Source: Simplicispira suum (GTDB lineage: Bacteria > Pseudomonadota > Gammaproteobacteria > Burkholderiales > Burkholderiaceae_C). Taken from it: DNA of 64,000 nt. Within the stretch, counting starts at the first letter, position 1, and each line of letters begins with the position of its first letter. Positions 8,945 to 18,650 of the stretch are shown here, piece after piece. The notes under the pieces were generated by a model. The model was given only the letters and a program-made list of their open reading frames with translations, had not been told where the DNA came from and searched no databases. The stretch lies in assembly GCF_003008595.1 (NCBI RefSeq), contig NZ_CP027669.1:620001-684000 (forward strand), read 5' to 3'. A program made the translations under genes and the position numbers.

Positions 8945-10189
8945 TCAAACGCGCCGGAACACCAAGGTTCCGTTGGTGCCACCAAAGCCAAAGTTGTTTT
9001 TCATGGCGAACTCCACCGGCATATCGCGCGCGATGTTGGCACAGTAATCCAGGTCGCAGTCGGGATCCTGGTTGTCCAGATTGATCGTCGGCGGCACCTT
9101 CTGATGGTGCAGCGCGAGGATGGTGAAGATGCTCTCGATGCCCCCCGCGCCACCCAGCAAGTGGCCGGTCATAGATTTCGTCGAACTGACCACCAGCTTT
9201 TGCGCAGCGTCGCCGAACGCCGCCTTGATGGCATGCGTTTCGTTCAAATCTCCCAGTGGCGTCGATGTGCCGTGGGCGTTGAGGTAGTCAATCTGATCGG
9301 CATTGACCCCGGCATTGCGCAGCGCATTGAGCATGGCGCGGCGCGGCCCATCCATGTTGGGCGCCGTCATGTGCCCGGCGTCGGCGCTCATTCCAAAGCC
9401 CGCCAGTTCGGCATAAATGCGCGCGCCCCGGGCCTTGGCGTGCTCGTATTCTTCAAGCACCACGACGCCTGCGCCTTCGCCCAGAACAAAGCCATCGCGG
9501 TCCCTGTCCCAGGGACGGGAGGCCGCCTGCGGATCGTCGTTGCGTGTCGACAGCGCACGCATGGCGGCAAAACCGCCAATGCCCAGTGGCGATACCGTCG
9601 CTTCGGTGCCGCCAGCGACGACCACGTCTGCGTCGCCGTATTCAATCATTCGACCAGCCTCGCCGATGCAGTGCAGGCCCGTCGTGCAGGCTGTGACCAC
9701 TGCCAGGTTCGGCCCCTTGAAGCCAAAGCGCATGGACACATGCCCAGCGACCATATTGATGATGGACGCTGGCACGAAAAAAGGCGTAATGCGGCGTGGT
9801 CCGCGGGCCACGAGTTCAGCGTGGGTGTTCTCGATCAGCGGCAGACCGCCAATCCCCGAGCCGATGACGCACGCAATGCGTGTGGCCAGGTCTTCAGCCA
9901 GATCGTCACCGGTGGGCAGACCAGCGTCCTGCACCGCCTGCACGGCCGCAGCGATGCCGAAATGGATGAACGCATCCATCCCGCGCGCATCTTTGGCGCT
10001 GAGGTAGGCGTCCAGATCAAACCCGCGCACTTCCCCGGCAATCTGGCAGGCGAAGTTCGACGCATCAAACTTCGTGATGCGGCCGATACCGGAGCGCCCG
10101 GCCAAGAGATTGGCCCAGGCGTCCTGCACCGTGTTTCCAACGGGACAAACGCAACCCAGGCCGGTCACGACAACGCGACGACGGCTCAT
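8945..10189 (-). CDS. fabF: Beta-ketoacyl-ACP synthase II
   Basis: A 414-residue condensing enzyme that elongates acyl-ACP with malonyl-ACP. The catalytic triad is visible: Cys168 in VVTACTTG, His in [11 protein letters not shown] and His in [13 protein letters not shown]. Length and motifs match FabF rather than FabB. It follows acpP by 46 bases and closes the fab cluster plsX-fabH-fabD-fabG-acpP-fabF, the same order as in E. coli. Confidence 0.97.
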   Translation of the reverse strand: MSRRRVVVTGLGCVCPVGNTVQDAWANLLAGRSGIGRITKFDASNFACQIAGEVRGFDLDAYLSAKDARGMDAFIHFGIAAAVQAVQDAGLPTGDDLAEDLATRIACVIGSGIGGLPLIENTHAELVARGPRRITPFFVPASIINMVAGHVSMRFGFKGPNLAVVTACTTGLHCIGEAGRMIEYGDADVVVAGGTEATVSPLGIGGFAAMRALSTRNDDPQAASRPWDRDRDGFVLGEGAGVVVLEEYEHAKARGARIYAELAGFGMSADAGHMTAPNMDGPRRAMLNALRNAGVNADQIDYLNAHGTSTPLGDLNETHAIKAAFGDAAQKLVVSSTKSMTGHLLGGAGGIESIFTILALHHQKVPPTINLDNQDPDCDLDYCANIARDMPVEFAMKNNFGFGGTNGTLVFRRV

Positions 10190-10235
10190 TCGTAAACCTT
10201 GTGCTTAACTCGCTCAACGCGGCGCAGCGCGCCGA

Positions 10236-10520
<285 letters not shown>

Positions 10521-10579
10521 TTAGATCGTGCCGTTTGATACAAGAATATCTGCATTCATCCGACGCGAAATTCGTTCAT

Positions 10580-11329
10580 TTACATGTACATGCCGCCATT
10601 GACGTGCAATTCCTGGCCCGTCACATAGCCGGCCTGCGGCGAGGCGAGGTAAGCGACGGCGTGTGCGATGTCGGCAGGGCGACCCAGGAAGCCTAGCGGG
10701 ATCTGATTGAGCAAGGCTTTTTGCTGCGCTTCGGGCAGACCGGCCGTCATGTCGGTATCGATGAAACCGGGCGCCACGCAGTTGACGGTGATGCCCCGGC
10801 TGCCAAGTTCGCGCGCCAGCGAGCGGGTCATCCCCGCAACGCCCGCCTTGGCGGCCGCGTAGTTCGCCTGCCCCGGATTGCCTGATGCACCCACCACACT
10901 GGTGATGCTGATGATGCGGCCAAAACGCTGTTTCATCATCGGGCGGATGGCAGCGCGACTCACGCGAAACACGGCCCCCAGGTTCGTTCCGAGCACGGCG
11001 TCCCAGTCGTCGTCCTTCATCCGCATGGCAAGCTGATCGCGGGTGATGCCGGCGTTGTTGACCAGCACTTGCAGGCCGCCCTGCTCTTTCACGATGGTCT
11101 CGATCAGCGCGTCGACCGAGGGCGCATTGTTCACGTCGAGCACCGCACCGCTGCAGCCGGCATGGGCCGACAGCGCAGCACCGATGCGCTGCGCGCCCTC
11201 TGCCGTGGTGGCCGTGCCCACCACGCGGTAGCCGCGCTGCGCCAGTTCGAGCGCAATGGCGGCGCCGATGCCGCGCGAGGCGCCGGTCACCAGCGCCACA
11301 GGGGCTTGTTTTTCCTCAATATCACTCAT
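10580..11329 (-). CDS. fabG: 3-oxoacyl-ACP reductase
   Basis: A 249-residue short-chain dehydrogenase that reduces beta-ketoacyl-ACP with NADPH. The cofactor motif TGASRGIG is at about residues 16-23, NNAG follows, and the catalytic Ser-Tyr-Lys is in SVVGASGNPGQANYAAAKAG. The C-terminus VNGGMYM is typical of FabG. The start overlaps the fabD stop by four bases (ATGA), so the two are translationally coupled. Confidence 0.97.
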   Translation of the reverse strand: MSDIEEKQAPVALVTGASRGIGAAIALELAQRGYRVVGTATTAEGAQRIGAALSAHAGCSGAVLDVNNAPSVDALIETIVKEQGGLQVLVNNAGITRDQLAMRMKDDDWDAVLGTNLGAVFRVSRAAIRPMMKQRFGRIISITSVVGASGNPGQANYAAAKAGVAGMTRSLARELGSRGITVNCVAPGFIDTDMTAGLPEAQQKALLNQIPLGFLGRPADIAHAVAYLASPQAGYVTGQELHVNGGMYM

Positions 11330-12276
11330 GCCAATAGCTCCTGGACTTGGGTGAGGGAGGCGGGATCGAACAGCGCCGCGCCCACCAGTTCAGAGTCAAT
11401 GCGGCGCACCAGACCGGCCAGCACCTTGCCCGGGCCGCACTCGACAATGTGCGTCGCCCCCATGGTGCGCAGCTGCTGCACGCATTCGACCCAACGCACC
11501 GGACCAAAAGCCTGGCGCACCAGTGCATCGCGGATCGCCTCGGGCTCGCTTTGCACAGCGACGTCCACGTTATTGACTACGGGAATCTGGGGCGGCGCAA
11601 GCGCCAGCGTGCCAAGCGCCTCGCGCAGCGCCTCGGCTGCCGGACGCATCAGGCTCGAATGAAAAGGCGCAGAGACCGGCAAGGGCAGCGCACGCTTGGC
11701 GCCTGCAGCCTTGAGCGCCTCGCAAGCGCGCTCCACCGCCGCCTTGCTGCCGGCAATCACGGTTTGCGATGGGTCGTTGAAATTGACAGCCTCGACAATT
11801 TCCTGTTCATTTTGGCCGCCAACGCCCGTCACTTCTGCGCAAAAAGCTATGACTTTTGTGGCGTCGAGCCCCAGGATGGCTGCCATGGCACCGGTGCCCA
11901 CGGGCACCGCCTCCTGCATGGCGGCAGCGCGCAAGCGCACCAGCGGCGCGGCCTGGGCCAAGGTCAGTACGCCCGCTGCCACCAGGGCGGAATATTCGCC
12001 CAGCGAATGCCCGGCCAAGGCCATGGGCAGCGCGCCGCCCTCGGCGCACCAGACACGCCAGGCGGCCACGCCGGCCACCAGCATGACCGGCTGGGTGTTG
12101 GTGGTCAGCGCCAGCGTTTCCTTGGGGCCGTCGTGAATCAAGCGCCCGATGTCCTCGCTGAGCGCTTCAGACGCCTCGGCCAGCGTGGCGACCACGGCAG
12201 GATGGTCGCCCCAGGCGTCGAGCATGCCAACAGCCTGCGAACCCTGGCCTGGAAAGACAAACGCAAATGAATTCAT
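11326..12276 (-). CDS. fabD: Malonyl-CoA:ACP transacylase
   Basis: A 316-residue acyltransferase that loads malonyl groups onto ACP. FPGQGSQ at residues 8-14 and the nucleophile Ser91 in GHSLGEYSA are diagnostic, with a conserved His in SAPFHSSLM. It lies between fabH and fabG. The 60-base gap to fabH holds a copy of the dispersed hairpin repeat (12303-12345). Confidence 0.97.
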   Translation of the reverse strand: MNSFAFVFPGQGSQAVGMLDAWGDHPAVVATLAEASEALSEDIGRLIHDGPKETLALTTNTQPVMLVAGVAAWRVWCAEGGALPMALAGHSLGEYSALVAAGVLTLAQAAPLVRLRAAAMQEAVPVGTGAMAAILGLDATKVIAFCAEVTGVGGQNEQEIVEAVNFNDPSQTVIAGSKAAVERACEALKAAGAKRALPLPVSAPFHSSLMRPAAEALREALGTLALAPPQIPVVNNVDVAVQSEPEAIRDALVRQAFGPVRWVECVQQLRTMGATHIVECGPGKVLAGLVRRIDSELVGAALFDPASLTQVQELLA

Positions 12277-12302
12277 GCCACCTCGAAAAATACCAATAAA
12301 AA

Positions 12303-12345
12303 CAGGCTCTAGCGCTTATGCAGCAAGCGCTAACAGCTACATTTT
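12303..12345. repeat. Dispersed hairpin repeat, copy 1 (fabD-fabH gap, supplies fabH stop)
   Basis: AGCGCTTATG and CAAGCGCT are arms of a stem, flanked by CTCT on one side and AACAGCTACATTTT on the other, matching the family consensus described in the findings. The TAG stop of fabH (12337-12339) and its last Met codon lie inside the repeat edge. Confidence 0.75.
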
Positions 12346-13314
12346 AAGGAGTACCGAACCCCAAGTGAAACCGCCGCCCACGCCTTCGAGCAACACGGTT
12401 TCTCCGGCCTTGACCTGGCCTGAACGCACGGCGTGGTCCAGCGCGAGCGGAATCGACGCCGCTGAAGTGTTGCCATGCTGGTCGACCGTGACCACGACCT
12501 TGTCCATGGACAAATGAAGCTTGCGCGCCGTGCTTTGCATGATGCGGATGTTGGCCTGGTGCGGAATCATCCAGTCGATCTGGTCTGGCTCGATGCCTGC
12601 TTTCTCGAGCGCGGCGCGAGCGGATTTCTCGAGCACGCCAACGGCCAGCTTGAACACGGCCTGCCCGTCCATCTTGAGGAAAGGATCGCCGCTGGCGACT
12701 CCGCCTGAGACATGGCCCGGCACGCAAAGAATGCCCACATGCTTGCCGTCGGCATGCAAATCGGTGGCCAGAATTCCGGGCGTCTCTGAGGCCTCCAGCA
12801 CGACGGCGCCAGCGCCATCGCCAAACAGCACGCAGGTGGTGCGATCACGGAAGTCAAGCAGGCGGCTGAAAATCTCGGAGCCCACCACCAGGGCGCAGCG
12901 CGCATTGCCGGCGCGAATCATGGCGTCGGCCACGCTCAAGCCGTAGACAAAACCGCTGCACACCGCCTGCACGTCAAATGCCGGACAGCCGTTCGCGCCG
13001 AGCTTGTTTTGCAATATGCAAGCTGTCGAGGGGAACACCATGTCCGGCGTTGATGTCGCCACGATGATGAGATCGATCTCACTCGGGTCGCGGCCCGCCG
13101 CCTTGAGGGCGTGGCGCGCGGCTTCGAGCGCCATGTCGCTGCACTGGACATCGTCTGCGGCAAAGTGCCGTGCCTGGATGCCGGTGCGCTCCACGATCCA
13201 TTGGTCGGAGGTTTCGACACCGCCAGCGGCCAGTTGGGCCACCAGATCGGTGTTGGTGACGCGGCGTGGTGGCAGGAAACTGCCAGTGCCGGTGATACGG
13301 GAGTAGGAATTCAT
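12337..13314 (-). CDS. fabH: Beta-ketoacyl-ACP synthase III
   Basis: A 325-residue enzyme that starts chains from acetyl-CoA and malonyl-ACP. Cys119 in [11 protein letters not shown], His in PHQANIRIM and Asn in [10 protein letters not shown] form the catalytic triad. It ends in GSVLLKM, and the final Met and stop come from the edge of a dispersed hairpin repeat. The start lies seven bases after the plsX stop, consistent with one operon. Confidence 0.97.
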   Translation of the reverse strand: MNSYSRITGTGSFLPPRRVTNTDLVAQLAAGGVETSDQWIVERTGIQARHFAADDVQCSDMALEAARHALKAAGRDPSEIDLIIVATSTPDMVFPSTACILQNKLGANGCPAFDVQAVCSGFVYGLSVADAMIRAGNARCALVVGSEIFSRLLDFRDRTTCVLFGDGAGAVVLEASETPGILATDLHADGKHVGILCVPGHVSGGVASGDPFLKMDGQAVFKLAVGVLEKSARAALEKAGIEPDQIDWMIPHQANIRIMQSTARKLHLSMDKVVVTVDQHGNTSAASIPLALDHAVRSGQVKAGETVLLEGVGGGFTWGSVLLKM

Positions 13315-13321
13315 CGAGCGG

Positions 13322-14365
13322 TTACTGCGCCGTGGCGGTGCTGCGCTCGGCGGTGTCCGCGCTCAGCAAAGGCGCGGCGCTGTCGATGCGCGTGCGGACA
13401 CGGTCCAAAAGGTTGTTTCGGGCTGCATCATACGCGCGGGCCAAGGCCAGCTCGAAGGCCAGTTCATCGGCCGAGCCATGGCTTTTGAAGACCAATCCGC
13501 GCAGACCCAGAAGCGCCGCGCCGTTGTAGCGTCGGTAATCCATGCGCTTCATCAAGGCCGCGAGCACCGGGTAAGCAATCAAAGCGGCCAGCTTGGTGAA
13601 CAGATTGCGCTTGAACTCTTGCTTGAGGCCGCCAACGATCATGCTGGCCACGCCTTCGCTGGCCTTGAGCGCCACATTGCCGACGAAGCCATCGCACACC
13701 ACAATGTCCGCCGTGCCCTTGAAAATGTCGTTGCCCTCGACGTTGCCGTAGAAGTTGATGGTGCCGGCAGCCCCTGCGGCGCGCAGCAGTTCCCCGGCGC
13801 GCTTGATCACTTCGCTGCCCTTGATCGCTTCTTCGCCGATATTGAGCAGGCCCACCGTGGGCTGGGCAGCGCCGCCCAGCGCTGCCACCAGCGCCGAACC
13901 CATGACTGCAAATTGCAGCAGGTGCTCGGCCGAGCAGTCCACATTTGCTCCCAGATCGAGCACCGTCGTGGCGCCGCCCTTGTCATTGGGGAGCTGGGAC
14001 GCGATAGCAGGCCGATCAATGCCATCGAGCGTTTTCAGCACATAGCGCGCAATCGCCATCAGAGCGCCGGTGTTGCCGGCCGAAACCGCCGCCTGGGCGG
14101 CTCCGCTGTGCACCTGTTCAATGGCAATGCGCATCGACGACTGCTTTTTGCGCCGCAGCGCAACCTCGATCGGGTCGTCCATTCCCACCACTTCGCTGGC
14201 CGGAACCACGCTGGCGCGCGCGTGGCTGAAATCCTTCAGCGCCTCGGGCAGGCCCACCAGCAGCAGGCGGGCGTCGGCGTGCGAGTCCAGGAAACGGCGG
14301 CAGGCCGCCAGCGTGACGCGGGGGCCATGGTCGCCTCCCATGCAATCGACTGCCAATGTAGTCAT
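13322..14365 (-). CDS. plsX: Phosphate acyltransferase PlsX
   Basis: A 347-residue enzyme that makes acyl-phosphate from acyl-ACP, feeding glycerolipid synthesis with PlsY. The N-terminal [12 protein letters not shown] is the family hallmark. I chose ATG 14365, which places that motif at residue 4 and has AAGG upstream; the open frame extends to 14425 without family sequence. It follows rpmF, as in most proteobacteria. Confidence 0.95.
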   Translation of the reverse strand: MTTLAVDCMGGDHGPRVTLAACRRFLDSHADARLLLVGLPEALKDFSHARASVVPASEVVGMDDPIEVALRRKKQSSMRIAIEQVHSGAAQAAVSAGNTGALMAIARYVLKTLDGIDRPAIASQLPNDKGGATTVLDLGANVDCSAEHLLQFAVMGSALVAALGGAAQPTVGLLNIGEEAIKGSEVIKRAGELLRAAGAAGTINFYGNVEGNDIFKGTADIVVCDGFVGNVALKASEGVASMIVGGLKQEFKRNLFTKLAALIAYPVLAALMKRMDYRRYNGAALLGLRGLVFKSHGSADELAFELALARAYDAARNNLLDRVRTRIDSAAPLLSADTAERSTATAQ

Positions 14366-14423
14366 GAAACCTTGCGACGCGGTCGCCAATGTGGGTGCAA
14401 TACTGAACCGCAGAGCGCAAAAC

Positions 14424-14459
14424 AAAGGCCCGCGCTACAGGCTGTGTAGCTGCGGGCCT
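14424..14459 (-). terminator. Terminator-like stem between rpmF and plsX
   Basis: On the minus strand a stem of AGGCCCGC with GCGGGCCT, extended by AGCTAC with GTAG, is followed by TTTGTTTT. It probably attenuates transcription from the ribosomal protein gene into the fab cluster. Confidence 0.55.
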
Positions 14460-14483
14460 CGGCCTGCGCTGGTGCGCAAAAAA

Positions 14484-14666
14484 TCAGGCTTCGGATTTGT
14501 TCTTCAGCACCTGACGGCCACGATAGAAACCGTTGGGGCTGATGTGGTGGCGCAGATGCACTTCACCCGTGGTGGGCTCAAGCGCAATGCCGGGCACGTT
14601 CAGCGCGTTGTGCGAGCGGTGCATACCGCGCTTGGAAGGGGATTTTTTGTTTTGCTGAACAGCCAT
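14484..14666 (-). CDS. rpmF: 50S ribosomal protein L32
   Basis: A 60-residue protein starting [20 protein letters not shown], the standard L32 N-terminus. It has no CxxC zinc motifs, so it is the zinc-independent form. It lies between yceD and plsX, the conserved yceD-rpmF-plsX order. Confidence 0.98.
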   Translation of the reverse strand: MAVQQNKKSPSKRGMHRSHNALNVPGIALEPTTGEVHLRHHISPNGFYRGRQVLKNKSEA

Positions 14667-14781
14667 GATCGGCTCCTGGTCTTGGGAGGGGTTGGTAAAA
14701 ACGCGATCAGCCCATTGAAGACACGAGGGGATTCGCGCGAAGCCCTCGATTATAACGCAGGCCGGTCAGGGTCTGTTCAGC

Positions 14782-15339
14782 CTACTTCTTGTCTTTGTCG
14801 ATACGTATGCCGGCGAGCGCTGCAAACGGATTCGGGCGTTCGGCGCTGGCGGCCTCGAAATCCTCATCAGAGGAACTCATGGGCACCTCGATCGGGCAGA
14901 CATCGTGGCGCGGCACCACGGGCAGCGCCATCAGCAGCTCGTCCTCAATCAGTTCGTGCAGCGAAAACTCCCGGCTCAGCGCCAACAAATCTTCCTCGGA
15001 ATCGTCGTCCAGCGCCTCCGCCGTGGTCTCGTCGGCCACGAAGCGAAACCACCGGTCCACATCAAGCGGCACGTCTACACCACTCAGACAGCGCTGGCAG
15101 CGCATGGGAAAGGTGGCCTGCACCTGCAGGTGCAGCCAAAACTGTGGCGCACCGACACCGCCCACAGCCGGGCGCATTTCGCCGCGCGCCTCCCAGTCGA
15201 CGCGCAAAGCAGGGTGCAGCCCCTTGGCCTCTTGCGCGAGGCGCTCGTACTTGAGCAAAGAATCGTGTCCGGCCAAATGCGCGGATGCCTGCACGAAGGC
15301 CTTCACGTCGAGTCGGTCAGGGGAATATTCCTTGGTCAT
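14782..15339 (-). CDS. yceD: YceD family protein (DUF177), 23S rRNA accumulation protein
   Basis: A 185-residue DUF177 protein with the conserved CQRCL motif at about residue 83 and an acidic C-terminal half. In E. coli YceD affects 23S rRNA accumulation. It is the first gene of yceD-rpmF-plsX-fab. Its start lies only 25 bases from the divergent maf start, and on the minus strand TACACT sits six bases before the ATG, with TAGTCA 18 bases further upstream, so a leaderless transcript is possible. Confidence 0.92.
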   Translation of the reverse strand: MTKEYSPDRLDVKAFVQASAHLAGHDSLLKYERLAQEAKGLHPALRVDWEARGEMRPAVGGVGAPQFWLHLQVQATFPMRCQRCLSGVDVPLDVDRWFRFVADETTAEALDDDSEEDLLALSREFSLHELIEDELLMALPVVPRHDVCPIEVPMSSSDEDFEAASAERPNPFAALAGIRIDKDKK

Positions 15340-15364
15340 GGGCGCAGTGTAAGAGAATCGTGCG

Positions 15365-15964
15365 ATGCCTGACTACCCTGTGAAAAATCGCTCGCTGGTG
15401 CTCGGTTCAAGCTCGCGCTACCGGCGCGAACTGCTCGAACGCCTGCGCCTGCCCTTTGCCGTCGCCACACCCGAAACCGACGAATCACCGCTGCCGGGCG
15501 AGGCCCCGCGCTCCCTGGCACTGCGCCTGGCGCTGGCCAAGGCACGCGCCGTGGCAGCCCTGCACCCACAGGCCATCGTGATTGGCTCCGACCAGGTGGC
15601 CGACCTGGCCGGCGAACCCTTGGGCAAACCCGGCAACCACAAACGCGCCACAGCACAACTGCGTCGCATGAGCGGGCAAAGCGTGATCTTCCAGACGGCT
15701 GTGGCCGTGGTCTGCGCCGACAGCGGGTTCGAAGCGGTGGACATCGCCCCGGTCGAAGTGCGCTTTCGCCCGCTGGACGACGCCAGCATCGAGCGCTACC
15801 TGCGCGCCGAACAGCCCTACGACTGCGCCGGAAGCGCCAAAAGCGAGGGCCTGGGCATTGCCTTGCTCGACGCCATCGTCAGCGACGACCCCACCGCGTT
15901 GATCGGACTGCCGCTCATCCGCACCTGCCGCATGCTGCGCGCCGCCGGCTTGGTGCTGCCATGA
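15365..15964 (+). CDS. Maf-type nucleoside triphosphate pyrophosphatase (YceF-like)
   Basis: A 199-residue Maf/HAM1-fold protein. LGSSSRYRRELL near the N-terminus, followed by ETDES and IGSDQVADL, places it with the YceF subgroup, whose members hydrolyse 7-methyl-GTP to the monophosphate. It probably acts in the cytosol to clean modified nucleotides. No Shine-Dalgarno site precedes the ATG; GAGAAT lies six bases upstream, which fits a leaderless mRNA. The stop overlaps the next gene by four bases (ATGA). Confidence 0.92.
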   Translation: MPDYPVKNRSLVLGSSSRYRRELLERLRLPFAVATPETDESPLPGEAPRSLALRLALAKARAVAALHPQAIVIGSDQVADLAGEPLGKPGNHKRATAQLRRMSGQSVIFQTAVAVVCADSGFEAVDIAPVEVRFRPLDDASIERYLRAEQPYDCAGSAKSEGLGIALLDAIVSDDPTALIGLPLIRTCRMLRAAGLVLP

Positions 15965-16749
15965 GTGGCGGCACGGTGGACACCGCCCGCGGCAGGCTGC
16001 TGCTGGTCCCAGCGCCGCTTGATTTCGGCTGCGAGACACAAACCCCGCTGCAAGAAACGCTCCCGGCCGGCACGCTGCTCGCGGCGGCGCGCACCACGCA
16101 CTGGATCTGCGAGAACGCCAAAAGCGCCCGTGCCTATCTGAAACGCATTGACGCCGTGCACCCGCTGGCGCTCCCGCTGCAGGAGCAGCAGATCACCGAG
16201 CTGCCGCGCGCCGTGCACAAAAAAGGCGACCACGGCGGCCCTGGCCACGCCAGCGCCGACACGCGCGCCCTGCTGGCGCCCGCACTGGCAGGGCACGACG
16301 TGGGCCTGCTCAGCGAAGCCGGCATGCCAGCGGTCGCCGACCCCGGCAGCTCGGTGGTGCGGGCTGCGCACGATCTGGGCCTCGCCGTGGTGCCGCTGGC
16401 CGGGCCGGTGTCGCTGTTGCTGGCGCTGGCTGCAAGCGGGCTCAATGGCCAAAACTTTGCCTTTGTCGGCTATTTGCCGCAGGACGCCACCGCGCGCACC
16501 CAGCGCATTGCCACGCTCGAGGCGCTCGCCCTGCGCACCGGGCAAACGCAGCTCTTCATTGAAACGCCGTACCGCAATGCCACCCTCTTGCAGGCGCTGG
16601 TGCAAACGCTCAAGTCGAACACCCGGCTGGCGGTGGCCAGTGGACTGACGCTGGAGAGCGCCAGCATTCGCAGCCTGCCCGCCAGCCGGTGGCGCGGAGC
16701 CATGCCGCCGGGACGCAACACGCCGGCGGTCTTTGCGATCGGGCCCTAG
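15961..16749 (+). CDS. SAM-dependent methyltransferase, RsmI-like (tetrapyrrole methylase fold)
   Basis: A 262-residue protein of the tetrapyrrole methylase superfamily. LSEAGMPAVADPGS at about residues 118-131 and PLAGPVSLLLALAASGL at 143-159 match RsmI, the 16S rRNA cytidine-1402 2'-O-methyltransferase. The N-terminus is divergent (VPAPLDFG instead of the usual VATPIGNLGD), so it is probably the RsmI-like paralogue that travels with maf in Burkholderiales, with uncertain substrate. It overlaps maf by four bases and converges on the ZIP gene with a four-base tail overlap. Confidence 0.83.
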   Translation: MSGGTVDTARGRLLLVPAPLDFGCETQTPLQETLPAGTLLAAARTTHWICENAKSARAYLKRIDAVHPLALPLQEQQITELPRAVHKKGDHGGPGHASADTRALLAPALAGHDVGLLSEAGMPAVADPGSSVVRAAHDLGLAVVPLAGPVSLLLALAASGLNGQNFAFVGYLPQDATARTQRIATLEALALRTGQTQLFIETPYRNATLLQALVQTLKSNTRLAVASGLTLESASIRSLPASRWRGAMPPGRNTPAVFAIGP

Positions 16750-17597
16750 TGCTGGTGCGCGAGATGACCGACAACGGTAACCAGCACCATGCCTGCAAGC
16801 AGCCACAGTACCTGGTGCAAGGTTTGGCGCGCCGACAAGCGTTTTTGCAGTTGCGGAATCAAATCGGCCAGCGCCACGTAGACAAAGCTGCTGGATGCGA
16901 TGACCAGGAAATACGGCAGCGCGAAATCGAGGCGTTCAAGCAGGACATAGCCCAGCAAGCCACCCAAGGCCGTGACAGCGCCCGCCAGCGACACTTTGAC
17001 AAGCGCCGCGCTTCGGCTGGTGCTGCTTTGGCGCAGCACCACCAGGTCGCCCATATGGTGCGGCACCTCGTGCGCCAGAACAGAGAGCGCAGCCACCAGC
17101 CCAAGCCGCATGTCGGCGACGAAAGCCGAGGCAATCAGCACACCGTCGCCAAAGCAGTGCACGCTGTCGCCAGTGAGCACGGCCCAGCCCCCGACGCGCG
17201 GGGTCGCTGGCGCGTGGCCATGTCCATCCCCATGCCCGTCTTCATGCCCCTCTTCATGCCCCTCTTCATGCGCATGCGCGTGGCCGTTCCCGTGGCCGCC
17301 GTCCGCATGCTCGTGCCCGTGGTGCCAGAGTTCGGCCTTGTCGAGCAAGAAGAAAAACACCAGGCCCACCAGCAGCGTGGCAAACAGCGCTTGCGGGCTC
17401 ACGCCGCTTTCAAAAGCTTCGGGAAGCAAAAGCATGAAGGCCGTGGCCAGCAATGCGCCCGCTGCCAAGCTGAGCAGGTGCTGCGGCCCCACCCCATCGC
17501 CGCTGCGGCCCAGACCCGCCCGCATCAGCAGGGCGGCCAGCCACACGCTGCCAATGCCCGCCGCCAGTGTGGCGAGCAAGATAACTATCAAAGTCAT
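16746..17597 (-). CDS. ZIP family divalent metal transporter with a His-rich loop
   Basis: A 283-residue membrane protein with about eight helices. Helix IV carries HCFGDGVLIASAF and helix V LAHEVPHHMGDLVVL, the conserved His-containing metal path of ZIP carriers. The loop at roughly residues 93-127 is a run of HGH, EEGH and DGHGH units, expected to bind zinc or a similar ion. The His-rich stretch is built from short DNA repeats of about 12 bases (17221-17290). The ATG at 17597 lies within a decayed copy of the dispersed hairpin repeat. Confidence 0.92.
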   Translation of the reverse strand: MTLIVILLATLAAGIGSVWLAALLMRAGLGRSGDGVGPQHLLSLAAGALLATAFMLLLPEAFESGVSPQALFATLLVGLVFFFLLDKAELWHHGHEHADGGHGNGHAHAHEEGHEEGHEDGHGDGHGHAPATPRVGGWAVLTGDSVHCFGDGVLIASAFVADMRLGLVAALSVLAHEVPHHMGDLVVLRQSSTSRSAALVKVSLAGAVTALGGLLGYVLLERLDFALPYFLVIASSSFVYVALADLIPQLQKRLSARQTLHQVLWLLAGMVLVTVVGHLAHQH

Positions 17598-17637
17598 AGC
17601 TGCATCTTATTATTAGACAAGCGCTGGATGCGCTTTT
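17587..17637. repeat. Dispersed hairpin repeat, copy 2 (decayed, at ZIP start)
   Basis: ATCAAAGTCATAGCTGC followed by GACAAGCGCTGGATGCGCTTTT is a degenerate copy of the family. The ZIP start codon is inside it. Confidence 0.45.
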
Positions 17638-17655
17638 GACTGCGATTTTATGGCA

Positions 17656-18552
17656 TCAGCGCACGCCGTGATCGTGCAGCCAGGCGAGCATGCGTGCCCA
17701 ACCGTCCTGGGCGGCAGCCTGGCGGTAGCTGGCGCGGTAGTCGGCATGAAAGGCGTGCGGCACATCGGGGTAGGTCACGATGCGGGAGGCCTTGGCCGCC
17801 TTTGAGCCGGCCGCCAGCGCCACGCGCATGCGCTCCACGGATTCCTGAGGAATGCCGGTGTCGGCTTCGCCATAGAGGCCCAGCACCGGGGCACGCAAAA
17901 TGGGCGCGAGTTCCAGCGGGTGTTTGGGTGTGAGCGGCGTGGCCGCCCCTTCGAGCCGGCCATACCAGGCAACGCCGGCTTTCACCGGGCCATGCGCCGC
18001 GTACAACCAGGCGATGCGCCCACCCCAGCAAAAACCGGTGATCGCGGCGCGCGCTGGGTCGCCGCCATGGTCCGCAGTCCAGGCCAGCGCACCGTCCAGG
18101 TCGGCCATGACCTGCCCGTCGGGCACCTTGGACACCAGTTCGCTCATCAGCTTGGCCATCTCGCCGTAGCTGGCTGGGTTGCCCTGGCGCGCGTACAGCT
18201 CGGGGGCAATGGCGAGGTAGCCCGCATGCGCCAGGCGGCGGCAGGTGTCGGCGATGTAGGCGTGCACACCAAAAATTTCGTGCACCACCAGCACCACTGG
18301 CAGCCCGCTCTTGCCTGCAGGTGCGGCCCGGTAGGCGGGTACCTGGAAGCCATCGACGGTATAGCTGATTTCCCCTGCAGTGAGCCCGTCCGCCGGCGTC
18401 GCAATGGCGGTTTGCGCCATCAGTGGCGCGGCCGCTGCCGCGTAGCCAAGCCCCAGCGCCGTGTGCAGCACCGTGCGGCGGCGCGCGCCGGCCTCGGTGC
18501 TGCGGCCCGGCAGCAGGGCGTGGATGTCGGCGTGGATATCTTCGTACACCAT
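17656..18552 (-). CDS. Dienelactone hydrolase family protein, exported
   Basis: A 298-residue alpha/beta hydrolase. VVLVVHEIFGV at about residue 90 and GFCWGGRIAWLYA at about 172 carry the conserved Glu and nucleophilic Cys of dienelactone hydrolases; Asp in GEADTGIP and His in VPHAFHADYR complete the triad. An Arg-rich segment with ARRRTVLHTALGLGYAAAAAPLMAQ at residues 23-47 suggests a Tat-like export signal, as in other members of this subgroup. The natural substrate is unknown; family members hydrolyse dienelactones and other small esters. Confidence 0.88.
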   Translation of the reverse strand: MVYEDIHADIHALLPGRSTEAGARRRTVLHTALGLGYAAAAAPLMAQTAIATPADGLTAGEISYTVDGFQVPAYRAAPAGKSGLPVVLVVHEIFGVHAYIADTCRRLAHAGYLAIAPELYARQGNPASYGEMAKLMSELVSKVPDGQVMADLDGALAWTADHGGDPARAAITGFCWGGRIAWLYAAHGPVKAGVAWYGRLEGAATPLTPKHPLELAPILRAPVLGLYGEADTGIPQESVERMRVALAAGSKAAKASRIVTYPDVPHAFHADYRASYRQAAAQDGWARMLAWLHDHGVR

Positions 18553-18595
18553 GGCGATTTCTCCTGAACAGCGGTTGGAAAATCAGATCATTTCA

Positions 18596-18650
18596 AGGCC
18601 TAGCGCCCGATACATAAGCGCAAGCAGCTATCTACTTGATAGCAAACTAA
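18596..18650. repeat. Dispersed hairpin repeat, copy 3 (supplies flavodoxin gene stop)
   Basis: GGCCTAGCGC and CATAAGCGCAAGCAGCTATC, followed by TTGATAGC, match the family: a TAGCGC stem half, then an AGCTATC and GATAGC stem. The TAG stop of the adjacent flavodoxin-like gene (18647-18649) is made by its edge. Confidence 0.75.

Noticed and set aside
11840..11860. Further copy of the dispersed repeat inside fabD
   Set aside because: A short AAAGCTATGACTTTTG stretch resembles part of a decayed copy, but the stem arms are missing.
17221..17290. Short tandem repeat as a possible CRISPR or VNTR array
   Set aside because: It lies within the ZIP coding sequence and encodes the His-rich loop; units are too short and lack spacers.
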